Source: Panagrolaimus kolymaensis
Taxonomy: Eukaryota; Nematoda; Chromadorea; Rhabditida; Panagrolaimidae
Direction of reading: 5' to 3'
NCBI GenBank assembly: GCA_028622995.1
Contig: JAJQJQ010000017.1
Span: 3,038,001-3,102,000, forward strand
Length of the DNA: 64,000 bases
The notes under the pieces are model-generated. The model was not told where the DNA came from. It saw only the letters and a program-made list of their open reading frames with translations, and made no database searches. Position numbers and translations under genes: made by a program. This document shows, in pieces, positions 23,201-35,400 of this stretch (position 1 is its first letter; every line of letters starts with the position of its first letter).

Positions 23201-26200
23201 ACTTTCAATTGAGAATGAATTTCGAGCGCTTCAACAAGAAATGGATCTCATTGAAAAGGGAACGCTGGTTTCATGGAATCATTCAGAATTCTTCGTTGAC
23301 TATCCTTCTTTAATAGAAGAAACAAAGATAGGAGATTATTATTTAAGATTTTTGCTTACAGAAAATAATGCAGAAGCCACACCTATTCATGATCCGTTAG
23401 TTTTTGCAATTTTTTTTATTGAATATTATCTATCACCTTCTCTTTAGAACTCATTTTTTCAATACCGTATACCATCGATATCTTCTCACACCAAAAATTA
23501 ATATGAAATGCCTTTGTTTGAAGGCTATGGGAATTGCCTATGAACGACATGCAATTACGATAGGATCTTTTACGGATTCAAAATATATTGTTTCAATGCT
23601 AGAAAAATGCAATAATTTTTCTGAAAGGGATCATCTAATATTTCTCATTAGCAAACTTGTATTTGATAAAAATAATGTTCGTGAACTTATTGCTGCTGGT
23701 GTGATTCCAATTCTCATTGATTTGGCCCTTCTTGCCCATTTACACGTTACCCGAGCTCAACTTCCGACACTTGCAATTCAATTAGAAGATAAAAAAGTTT
23801 ACCAAACACCTGAATGGATGTATTTGGATGAAAAAGATGAGAAAAGGGGAACCTTTTCTTTCCATGAAGTAAACGTTTTTGTGGTTTTTGAGTCTATAAA
23901 ACATGAGGAAATTTTTAGATGAAAGAAATGTTTAAAGAAAAGAAAATTAATGAAAATACTAAAGTTTGGGCAAATGGATATCCAAAATGGTTCCCACTCG
24001 AAGAAGTTCCACAATTTAAGTGGACCATTTGTCAAGAAATAACCACATCCGATGATTCAGGTTCTAGTCAAAATGCTTCTATTTTATATAGTCTCACAGA
24101 GCTTTGCGTTGTAATTCTTGATATTTTAATTCAAATGTGCTCTTTCTTTCCATCTCGAGATGAAGCGGGTGCAGTTATTCGTCCACTTCCAAAAGTAAAA
24201 AAAATCCTTTCGGATCCAAATCTTCTTTATCTTATCGTTCCATTAATTCTTACAAATGATGCCAGCATTGTTCAGAGAGTTGCACATCTTTTGGTTCAAA
24301 TTATGGAAGTAAGCTTAATTTATTTTATCATAGATTTCACTAGAGCGAATAATATTATTTTAGGATAACCAAAACATTTCTCGTTTATACTTATCCGGTG
24401 TATTCTTTTTTATTCTCAATTATAATGGGTCTAATATCCTCTCAATTGCCAAATTCCTTCATTACACACATCTTAAACAAGCTTCCCGTTCAATTCGAGC
24501 TGTAAGTTTTGTTAATTTTATTAAATTTTAAATGATAAATTTTTTTTAAGTTTCAATCTGATATTGTTGCAAATAGTATCTTATGTGATATTCTCCCTGA
24601 AGCAACAATATTTTATCTTGAACAATATGGTCCTGAAAAATATGCTGAAGTATTCCTGGGTGAATTTGAAAATCCCGAAATTATTTGGAATACTGATATG
24701 CGTAAAAATATGATTGATAAACTTAGATTACATATCTCAGAATTTTCTTGCCGTCTCACTTCTAATGTTAAGGCTCTTTATGTATATCTTCCTATTCCAC
24801 CAATTGAATATCATCAATTGGAAGAAGAATTATTCTGTCATTATTATTATTTGCGACATCTTTGCGACGAAAAACGCTTCGCCGATTGGCCTATTCGCGA
24901 ACCATTAATTTTCCTTCGACTATGCATTCATATTTGGCATGCTGAAATGGAAAAGAAGCCAGCAACCATGTCAATTGAAGATGCATGCGCTCAATTAGGC
25001 ATTTCTTCCACAGATGATAGTTGGAAGGATGAAGCTTTAGTTAAAAAGGCTTATCGTAAATTATCACTTCAATATCATCCTGATAAAAATAATAGTCCAG
25101 AAGCCGGTGATTTATTCCAAAAAACTAATGCAGCATACACCTTCATTTTATCACGATTACTACAACGCCAAAATACGGGATTACCTGATATTGAAAGAAT
25201 TATAATTTGTTTGCGAACTCAAAGCATCATTTATAGTCGATATCATGAAGAATTAAGCGATCAAAAATATTCTGGTTATGCATCGCTTATTAAAACTATC
25301 GATTTGGAATCCAAAGATGAAAAACTTTTCCATGAAGGTGGTGGAAAATTATTGATTGCTGCAGTTGAATTATGTGCATGGACCCTTAAAAGTTCTCCAT
25401 TGAATGCAGAACAATTGCAAAGAGATAAAGGATTGGATACTCTTTATGAAACATTTGGAAGATGTGTTTATTTGGTTGGAAGTAGTTCAAAAGAAAGTGA
25501 TATACCTGTTCAAGTTTGTACTCAAGTTTGTTATTGCTTTGCCACCGCTGCTCAATTTGAAATGTGTAGAGAAAAAATTTCTGAGATGCGACAAATATTC
25601 CAATATGTTTGTCATTTATTGAAATTTGATGTAAGCATTTTAATTATTTTTTATTTTGTTAAAATTCCGAATTTTAGCATTTGCATCGATTAGCCGTTGC
25701 AGCAGCTGAATGTGTTTGCTCGTTTTCTGTTTGCACTTTACTTCAAACTCAACTCTTTCAATCGGGTGTCATTTGGCAAATTCTACCTCACCTCTTTCGA
25801 TTTGATTTTACTCTCGATGAAGGAGGTGTATCACACTCTGAAAGCACCAACCAACAATCAATTCTAAATAAGCTCGCTCGATCGTCCGCTGAAGCTCTTG
25901 CATGCTTGGCTGGATTTCGAAACGATCTTCCAGAAAATGATGGAGTTCAGCGAAGTTTACAAGCTATGCTTACACCATATGTGTGCAAGTTGATGCGGGA
26001 AGGAAATAATAATCATGTTTTGAAAGTTCTCACAAATAATGAAGAAAATCCTTACATTATTTGGGATAATAGCACTCGAGCTGAATTACTTGATTTTGTT
26101 GATAAACATAAAAATTCTACAAGTGAAAGTGAACTCTTTGGAGCTGAATTTCAGCTTACTGCTTATTCTAAAGAACTCATCGTTGGAGATATTTTTGTAC

Positions 26201-28004
26201 GAATTTATAATCTTCAACCTGATTTTAAACTTGATGAACCTAAAAAAGTTTGCTTAGATTTATTAGATTTTTTACGAGAAAAAGCTGAAGCCATAACCGG
26301 TTTTGCAACAGCTGAAAGCAAAAAGCCAACGCTTCCAGCAAAGCCAAAGCCTGCTGCAGCACCCAAAGAAGATCTCATCGTTGACCTGAGTGATCTCGAA
26401 TGGGTCAATGTTAAAAGCTCTGGTAATCAATTGAGCCCAGTTGAGCAAGGTCAAATGGTTCTTGATGCTCTTTCAAATGTCCTCCTTCATAATCCTGGAA
26501 TTGAAATAATTTTACTTGGACAGTTTCCACTTATCTTCCAATTTCTTCGTTCCCATCAACATCCATCAATTCAAACCAAAACTTTAAATATTATTTCCAT
26601 TGCTGCTTCAAATAAGGAATGTGTTAGCGACATTGCGGCTTCATTCCAACTGGGATCTATGCTTGTTCTCGCTGCCAGACTTCAAAAATGTAACCTTTTA
26701 CTTTTTGTTAATTTTTCAAATCATTCCTAATTTTTTAGCGGCCAATACAATTTTCCGAACTTTGATTGCACTTTCATCTAATGGAAATATTGTTAAAGCC
26801 CTTCTTGAACATGGCGGATTGATTTACATTTTAAACATTTTTTGTGATGATAAAGCTCCAACTGAACATCGGATGTTTGCAGCAGAACTCCTTGCAAAAT
26901 TACAAAGTGATAAACTCACTGGACCACGATGGACTCGCTTTATCATTCGATATCTTCCACCCATCTTTGCTGATGCCCTTCGTGATAATCCCACAAACGC
27001 CATTCAAATGTTCGATTCAACAACAGAATCCCCAGAACTTATTTGGAATGACGAAATTCGAAAAGCCATTCGACAAAATCTTCAAACCACTGTAGCCGAA
27101 CTTGCAACTCTTCATTTGAGAGATCCAAGTGCAAAATGGAATGCTCCAAATACCGAAGATACATTGTATCAATCGGTTGTGGATGGCGAAATTATTGTTG
27201 GTGGAGTTTATATTCGCTTGTTTAATAATAATCCAAGTTGGACGGTTCGACATCCAAAACAATTTGCAACGGAATTAATGGAAAAGATATTAGAATTAAT
27301 GAAAACTCCAAATGAACAACTTGAACCTGTTACAAAAGCTCTATGCTCTTTGATACAATATAACAAAACTATTGCGGATCAAATTCCAGCTCAAGGTTAT
27401 CTTCCACAATTTTGTACAGCCATGACTTCAACTAATCCACTTGCATCCAAAACAGCGCTGTTAATTCTTAATGAACTTGCAACAAATGATTATTGCGCTG
27501 ATTCACTTTCCACTCAACCGGTAATCAAAGGAATTCACATTTGTATGAAACAACAACCAGCGCTTGTTGGAGAAGCGGCGCATGTATTAAAATTTTTAAC
27601 TAAAAAATCTTCGCCTGAGCTTGCTAGTCAATTTCTTTCAACTGGAATTATACCATATTTGCTTGATTTATTAGGTTCAACCTTACCGAATGTAAATAAT
27701 CCCGGCGCTGCAAAAGCAGAAATGGTTGATGCTTTAAAACAAGTTTCAAGGGATTTAACGTATGGTGATCAAATAGGCGATATTCTTGATAAATCATTAG
27801 TTTGGAATCAATATAAAAATCAATCTCATGATCTTTTCCTTCCTGCTTCAAGAACTCAAGCAATAACTGGTATATTTTTTTTTTTGTTTCTCTTAAATCA
27901 TTTCTAAGATTAAAATTATAGGACCAGCAAATGTCGGTGTAGCTGGATATTTGACCAACAGCATGTTCAACCCACCACCACATGAAACACCACCACCAAA
28001 TTGA
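20264..28004 (+). CDS. rme-8: RME-8 / DNAJC13, endosomal DnaJ protein
   Basis: Seventeen exons with introns mostly near 50 bp; summed coding length is 6,816 nt, giving 2,271 aa, close to C. elegans RME-8 and human DNAJC13. A PH-like N-terminal region is followed by armadillo-type helical repeats. A GYF_2-like segment lies at 23930-24030 ([18 protein letters not shown]). The J domain lies near residues 1310-1375, with the HPD triad at about residue 1346 (QYHPDKN). The four IWN repeats of this family are visible as [24 protein letters not shown] and LIWNDEIR. Family role: recruited to early endosomes by PI3P, stimulates Hsc70, works with SNX1/retromer in recycling and in clathrin removal. Exons: 20264-20334, 20391-20466, 20518-20724, 20772-20969, 21018-21409, 21458-21624, 21690-22156, 22210-22620, 22673-22903, 23055-23395, 23448-23868, 23919-24308, 24364-24501, 24551-25630, 25678-26689, 26739-27869, 27922-28004. 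Confidence 0.96.
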
Positions 28005-28516
28005 AAACCTCTTTCCCCTTTTGTCTTATTTTTTTTATTTATTTCTATTAGAGAATCTCCGTCGTTGGAAAAAATTTTTAAACTTTTTTTTGTAACTTTT
28101 TATTTACAATTTGTATAATAACACTCATATTTTTAAAAAACCTTATTTATTTTTTATTATTATCACTATTTTTAAAATAAATTATTTAATGTTTTTGAAA
28201 ACATATTTTTCCTTGCAAAAAAGTAAATACATACATATTTCACGCGCATGATGGATTATAAATCATACACCCTCTCTCCTTTCTTAACTTTACTTGTTTT
28301 GATCAAATTTTTGTTGATTATTAACCAGGATGAAAATTTTGTGGTTCAGCCAAAATAGAAAATAAAAATACTTTTTTATTATTAAAAAATATGTTATATT
28401 TTGAATAGCAAAAAACGAAAAAGCAAAAATAAAAATGACCGTAATAATAATGGCAAGAACCGGTAAAGATAAAAGATTTGCTAATTTTGAATTAAGAAAA
28501 AAAAGGTAAGAAAGAC
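28005..28516. other. intergenic, convergent 3' UTRs
   Basis: Lies between the stop codons of rme-8 (+) and the MATH-BTB-like gene (-). AT-rich with several AATAAA-like hexamers; nothing else seen. Confidence 0.45.
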
Positions 28517-31500
28517 TCAAGGTGAAACTTGTAAGGCAAAATGTGATTCAGATTGAATTCGAATTGTTGAAGGAGCAACTTGAGGAGATCCACCATCTGT
28601 GGAATCCGTGGATGAGCCAACGCCTGATTCACTTTCTTCTTCATCCTCAAATCGGTAAATTTGAAGTGAAAACATTATTGAACGCCGTCGAGGATTGACA
28701 GTTGTTCCAAGAAGAGGTGAATTATTTTGAGATGAGGAAGCATTATCAGAATCAAGAGAACCAACATTTTCAGGAAAAGTCAAAAGTTCTCGAGAAGTTT
28801 TAAGACTTGAACGGCGACCAGCGGGTGGAATTTGTCCTGCATTTGGTACCGGAACCGAAGCATATGCGGGTTGTGGAGCTGCAAATATTCCAAAATTTGA
28901 AGTTGTTGGTGTTAGAGAACTTGAGCTCGATGGAGAATTGCTCAAACTTCCACACGATGCACTCAATGATACTCGTCGAATGTGTTTTGCCAATGATTGA
29001 AGTTGATCCACCACATTATGAACCAAATGTTCGACATGACCATCATTTGAGGCTTCGTCGTCAGCATCACCTTCCTCACTGGGTCTAAAATAAAAATTTA
29101 AAAAAATTGTTGATGACTACAATAATGCTTACGTTATTGTTTCCGCAATTTGAAGAAACTCTTGACGAATATTTTTTGAAATATTACGAGTTTGTTGATT
29201 TGCAGAAATAAGTTTATCAACCAACGCCCCCGATGAAACCATTTTAAGTACAGGTAAATCAAATCTGGCAGCAAGCAAAAGCATCTTTTTTACAAATTCA
29301 ACATCAGATGATTCCTATAATTAATTGGAACTTTAATTTATTGCTAATGAAGTTTTTTTTATTTGAAATATAAAAAGAGAGAAAAACTCAAGGCAAGAAA
29401 ATTAATTGCTATCTAAGTTTTAAACTCTTTAATCATGCCATACGACTTTTCTTTTTCTTTTTTTTTAATTTTTTTAAAACTTTTTGCTTCAATTCACATT
29501 GATTAACAATTAATTTTACCCTAAACTTATTTGTTTAATTTTTTTTTTCACCCAAACACTTTCTCTCTATATTTTATTTTCGGTTTATGGCCTCTCTTAT
29601 TATTTGGTTCACGTGTTCCCCATGTTTTTCAACCTCTTAGTTGTAAGCTTTTCTTCATGGCTTGGGTTTTATCTTTTTTGTGTTTCAAAGCACGTAAAGA
29701 AACCAAAAGCATATCAAAATTGCTTGCTTGACAAATTGAAAAAAAAGCGCGCGTATGATGTTGCACTCGATGTTGTTTTGTTGCTTGCGTTGGCGGCAAT
29801 CAATCAACTTCTTTGGTTTTGTTGCTTGCTACCATCCACATGAAAAAGAAGAAAAATGGAACCACATAAACAACTTTAAATTTTTTTATGTGTTTTTCAC
29901 ATTTTTGTTGCTTGCTTATCTTCTATATTTTGCTTTGCTTTTTCAACTTTAAGCTTGCTTCCCTCCCTATCAAAAGGACACATGGAAACAAAAGAAAGAA
30001 ATGTAATCACATAACAAATTTCCTTATTTTTGGACTTAATTGAATCTAAAAATATAAAAAAGAAAAAAAACTGGTAAAAACAAGGCTATTTTTATCACAT
30101 TTTTTTGAATGAACGTGACTTTGAGCTTTAGTCTTCCAGAATGAATATATAAAAAATAAGCTTGTGAGAGTCTAATCCCATTTATAATTATGAAATTTTT
30201 TATATATTTTTAAAATAGAACTTTTGAAGAATAATGCTTGCTGACATGAAAGTGAAACTAAAAAAGCTCAAATGTCGCAAGAAAATAAACATCGTATAGC
30301 ACTTTTTTGTTTTTAGTTTTGCTACTCGCTTGAGGCCAAAAAAAACAACAACAACAGCGACCACCCAATTCAAAAAAAAAGAAAGAAAGATATATGTTTT
30401 TTTGGATCCTCGAAAGAAGTTAAGAGCGGCAAAAGTGGCACTAAAAACTCATCAAATGTCAAAGTCGCATGTTCACATAAACTTTTATTTAGTTCGTTGA
30501 CTCCTTGTCTTTTTGAGCTATCTATTAATAACAACAACAATTGTTCGATGCTATTATTAAAGATAAATGATTTGTAACATTCCTTTTGTCATCATAACAG
30601 ATGAGAAAAATAGACATGTGGTTTGAGAATTTCGATGATGGAAATGTCAGGGAAAAAATCTTTGATCTCAAAGTGCACTAATAATAACTATGCCACCTTG
30701 AACAATTTTGCTTTCATGAAATAAACTTTATTATTTAGTTCCAAAGTTCAAGCATACTAGTACTCAGTTTTTTTGTTTTTTAAAGCTTAAAGACAAAAAC
30801 TTTTCCTAGAACTTTAGCGCTTACAACAAACACCAATACAAAAAAGTATCTCACGAAAAATGCAAAATAACAATTTTTAAATATGCTTTGGAACTACAGT
30901 CGTCTCTTAAAACTTATATAATCATGATCTTTTTTTGGTTTAAAAAATGAATATTGGCTTTTAAAAAGTCACAAAAAGGTGTCAAATTTCTTACTTTTTT
31001 TATTTAAATTTTGTTTAAAAATTGACCCAAGAATGGTAGAAAAAGAATTTTAAAAAAAAGTTTTTTTTACGAATGATGACGATGTTTGAAGAAGAAAGGA
31101 GAAGAGAAAGGAGATTAAATTTTGGAAAATAATACTGGAAGAAGGAAAAAGGGAAAATGTGTTCAAGGAGAAAAAGTACTCTAAGGTTTAAAAAAGTCTT
31201 TAGAAAATAAAGTAAACGAAAGAGAGAGAAAAAAACTTACGACCATAACTTCACGACAAATAAATCTTTCACATTCACGTCGAAGTTCAGGAAAATTTGT
31301 TGCGATTGAAGCTTCAAGAATTTCAAAAAAATCTTCAAAGCACACTGTTTCAGCCATAATAACGTGATTGAAATAAATATGGGCAAAAACCTAAACAGAC
31401 CATAATAAAAAATTGTCTATGAAAAAAAATTCTTACAGTATGAATTTTGGAAATTGAGATCTGTGATTTTAACGCATCATCAAGTCGATTCTCAAGTTCA

Positions 31501-32457
31501 AGGCAAGCAAATTTAAATATATGCCGGTGGTAAGCAAATTTATCAAGTTGTGGATTGAAAAATTCTGAATCAGGGACGACCAACTTTCTTGTATAAATAT
31601 CTTTTAAAATTTTTTCACAAATTGTTTCAAGTTTTGAATTTGCTGATTCAAGGCTCGGGAGATAATTAAATGGTTGAAACCACGAAGCTTTGATCCTGCA
31701 AGACGTTTTCATTTAAAAAACTTCCATAATGAAAACAACTTATATAAAGAGAGAGAATATTCAAACATATTTTTGTAGTATTTTAGTTTTAATTTGTACG
31801 AAAACTATATTAAAAGTTTTAAAGCATTTACCTTAAATCAACACAAACAGAAATTTGAGCTCCAGGATTAGAATGAACAAATTCGCTAAAAGCTAGCCAA
31901 TCATCACCGCCATTTTCTGATGCCCCTGGTGACCATCCAGCTCCAAGAGTATACTCATATCCATCAAGTGGAGAGTCCTTTAAAAGCTTTTTACCATTTG
32001 AATCATTCACCGAAATGGCTGCAGATGTTAGTGTTACATCTGCTGTAGGGCCATCTTTATAATATAATGTAATATTTACACGCTTATTTACACTTGATGA
32101 TGGTTGATCATCAAATGATTCAACCATTTCAAGAACATTTTGATCACACATTCTTAAAATCCATGTGAATTGAATTCCATTATAAGCTGTACAAAATGGA
32201 GAAGAAACATGCAAAATTGCTCTCTCATCATTGGCAATAAGCCTAAAAAAATGAGGCATTTAAAAAGTTCCACCCTCTATTAATGACACCCTCTCGCTAA
32301 ATAGCCTATAAAAGGCGGCAAAAAGCTTTTCTTTTTCGTAAAAGACATACCTTTTGGCAATTTTTAAAGTCCAAACATATTTAAAAGTAAGAATTTCATC
32401 TCCAACATCACAACTCGTGGTTGGAGTTGAAGCGGATACTGAATCCATAAATGACAT
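28517..32457 (-). CDS. probable MATH-BTB domain protein with Ser-rich C-terminus
   Basis: Six minus-strand exons (32457-32351, 32242-31832, 31695-31437, 31390-31241, 29314-29133, 29084-28517) join in one frame of 558 aa. The first 190 residues begin FKYVWTLKIAKR and have the beta-rich, Trp-led look of a MATH/TRAF domain. They are followed by a BTB/POZ-like helical part (FAYHRHIFKFACLELENRL, FNHVIMAE, FEDFFEILEAS) and a BACK-like helix (FVKKMLLLAARFDLPVLKM). The C-terminal exon is acidic, then rich in Ser and Pro with runs such as SPSSSSSLTP, and looks disordered. MATH-BTB proteins are Cullin-3 substrate adaptors (MEL-26/SPOP type), but similarity is judged by eye only. The fourth intron is 1.9 kb, far longer than usual here. 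The start is chosen as the first ATG after a TTTTTTGCAG acceptor near 32512. Confidence 0.62.
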
Positions 32458-35400
32458 GGGGACAATGAATAAATTGGTACTACTTGTAGTATTATTTTCT
32501 TTTTTACCTGCAAAAAAAATAAATTCTTGATCAATCAGCAAAAAAAATATTAAAGAAACAAGCACCACCACGCGCACACGCTTGCTGGCTTCGCTAATGG
32601 TGGCAGGACTAAACTCGAAACAAACACTGACACTTTCTCTATTTTTTTTTCTTTCTCTTTCTTACTCCTCTCAGCTGGGTGTCGAAAAGTCCCCGCCTGC
32701 TTTTTTATAAGCAGCCGCGTTTTGTGCCGATAAAAAACCAAAAATTGCAGCTGATTGTGTTGAATAAAGGTTTTAAAAATAGTTCTAGAAGAAAAAAAAG
32801 TCTAAATTACCAATTTTGGATAGAGAAGAGAATCAAGTGTCGCTGCTTAATTGCAAAAACGTGCTTCGAAATAAAGTTTCAGTCTATTCACTTTTTTATT
32901 CCTTCTTCCATCCACAGTAGCTAGCTATTTGATGCTGTTTTTACGCAATAATCATTGTGGGCAAAGGCTTTTTTGTTTGTTTTAAGCTTTTTTCACGCAG
33001 CATAGAAAGAAAGCCAATAACCCCAGCAAGCAGTTGAAATGATCAAGTCAGTCATTATTACGTCGCAAAACTTGGGGAAGCTGCTTCTTCGTAATACTTC
33101 AAAAAAGAAAAAAATTTCAAAGTTTTGTGTACTTTTTTAAAATGTTTTTGTCCGAAAACAAAAAAGAGAAAAATCCGTGAAAAAATTATTCGATAAATAT
33201 GAGGCCAAAACATGACGAAAAGGAAAAAACTTTTTGGTGGAAAATATTTATTTCTTCGGATGAACATAGGAAAATATCGAAACAATAAAATAGAAATGTT
33301 AAATGCATGCACACGAGTTAGCTTCGTCAAGTCAACAATGATAAAGATATAAAACTAAAAAGCATTTCGCTGAGCTTAAATTGCCTTTCATTTCCGAATC
33401 TCTCGGCAAATTGAAAAGGGGAAACACAGGAAATGACGTGGTTCGATCCAAAATGATCAAAAGAAAATCTTTCTCTTCCGGTTGATTGGAAGATATTCTT
33501 AGATAAATTCCAAGATACTTTTGAAATTGATCAAAACTATACAAAACAAAAAATACTAAGAGAAGGGGTCAGAATGCACTCAAGCGCTAATGCTTGCTTT
33601 TTTCTGTGTTGTACTTTCACTGATCATTCGTTAACAAGAATGATAAGCATGCTCGCAAACAACAACCACCACTTCCGCTCAAAATCCGGCTTTAAAAAAT
33701 ATCAAACTACCGGTTTTTTATTTGAAAGCTATATTGCGCAAAAAAATTGCGTAGATTTTTCTTTTCTTTTTTGCAGATGTGGAGTCAAAAAATGCAGCAG
33801 TAGTAATAGAAAGAACAGGTCGTTTCATCGCTCGCCGCAATGTCTGCTTTTAACCCATAACAAATAAAAAAAACTTATTGCTTATTGCTGTCACATTTTT
33901 CAATTGCAAAAAAAAAACAAAAACAACGTTTTATCATTTTATTTTATGAAAGAGATTAGCTTAAACCCAACACACATGTGTAGGGAGAAAAAATGAGAAA
34001 AATAACTGTGTTTTGAAAGTTTTTGTTTCAAAATTTAAAAATGGAGGGTTAAAGTTTTTGGAAATGTTAATATTTTTATTTTATTTTTTTAATTATCAGT
34101 GGAGATTAGTTTTGAATGAAATCAATTACAGTTCAATTTTTTTTTCAGTCTATTAATTATGAAAATAGAGAAGGTGAAAAATACAGTGATCAACGACAAG
34201 TAAAGATGTAAGCTAATAATTTAATTTAAAAAATCGCACAACTTAATATTTCAGTTTTTAAAATTCATAAAAAACTGAGTTAAGCGAAAATACGATTTTT
34301 CAAAAGTGGGATTCTAGAATAAAAAAAAATTTCGCTGCAACACATTGATTCAAAAAATCGAGGAGCCTAATATTTGAAGAAACTTTTCCAAATATTTCTT
34401 TTCGTTAATTTAAAGTTTTATTACCATTTTCACGAAAGAAAAAAATATACAAAGACTTCATGCCTTCTGAAAGCTTTGACACAAAAAAAAAACAGACGAT
34501 CAAAAAAAAATCGGCGTCAAATAAAAACAATAAAGGTCAAAACCTTTTTTAGCGATGTTGAAAGTGAATCATTTAAATGATATAAAAAACAAAATTGTGT
34601 CCGCTCTTTTTTTGGTCGGCCTTTTTGTTGCTTTTTTTTATAAAGAAAGCAGATGCGAGACCAAAAAAATATTATTAGGCGAAAACTAAAAATATGACAA
34701 ATATAACAAAAAAATATGATGATGCAACCAAAATCTCACAATAGAAAAAAGTTGTTTCCCCGGATTATGCTTCTTTTTTTATGTATCGAAACACGAAAAA
34801 GAGAAACATATTCAAAAAAAAAATTTTGTTGGTTTTTCAAAGGTCAATTCAAAGTCAAAATGTTAAAATGATAAAACATTTGCTTTCAAATAAAAACTAT
34901 GGAGTTATCATTTTAAAGAGAAGATAAGAACTCAAAATTCCGTCATAAAACACAATAATTCTTAATATTTTTTATGTACATTACAAAGAATTTGGGTGCA
35001 AAAAAATGAAGATGGAAAAAAAGGAAATAAATTTTGGGAAACAAAAACTGTAAAGAAATGAAATGTTGAGAAGAATGGCGCCAAAAGTTTGGTCAAAAAA
35101 ATGGGGTTGATTTCGCAATAAATGTTCCAAGACAGTCTTTTTTTCATCAAAAAAAGTGTGCAAAAAATAGAAACGAAAATAAAAGGTGCAATATATCTAT
35201 TTGTTCAAGATACAAACTGATGGTTGGAGTAGGTGGTGAAGGATATAAAAGAGAATTGGAGTTTATACACTTTTTATATGTGTCCTCATTTGCATATATT
35301 ATTGCATCATCTCTTGCTAATGTGTGTGAAACCACAAAAGATATAGATAGTTGAATTATGAAATTTGATCTTTTTTTACAGATCACAAGAATTAAATGAT

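Noticed and set aside
29531..29952. Overlapping plus-strand frames with hydrophobic translations
   Set aside because: They lie in the 1.9-kb intron of the minus-strand MATH-BTB-like gene and are Phe/Leu-rich because of poly(T) tracts.
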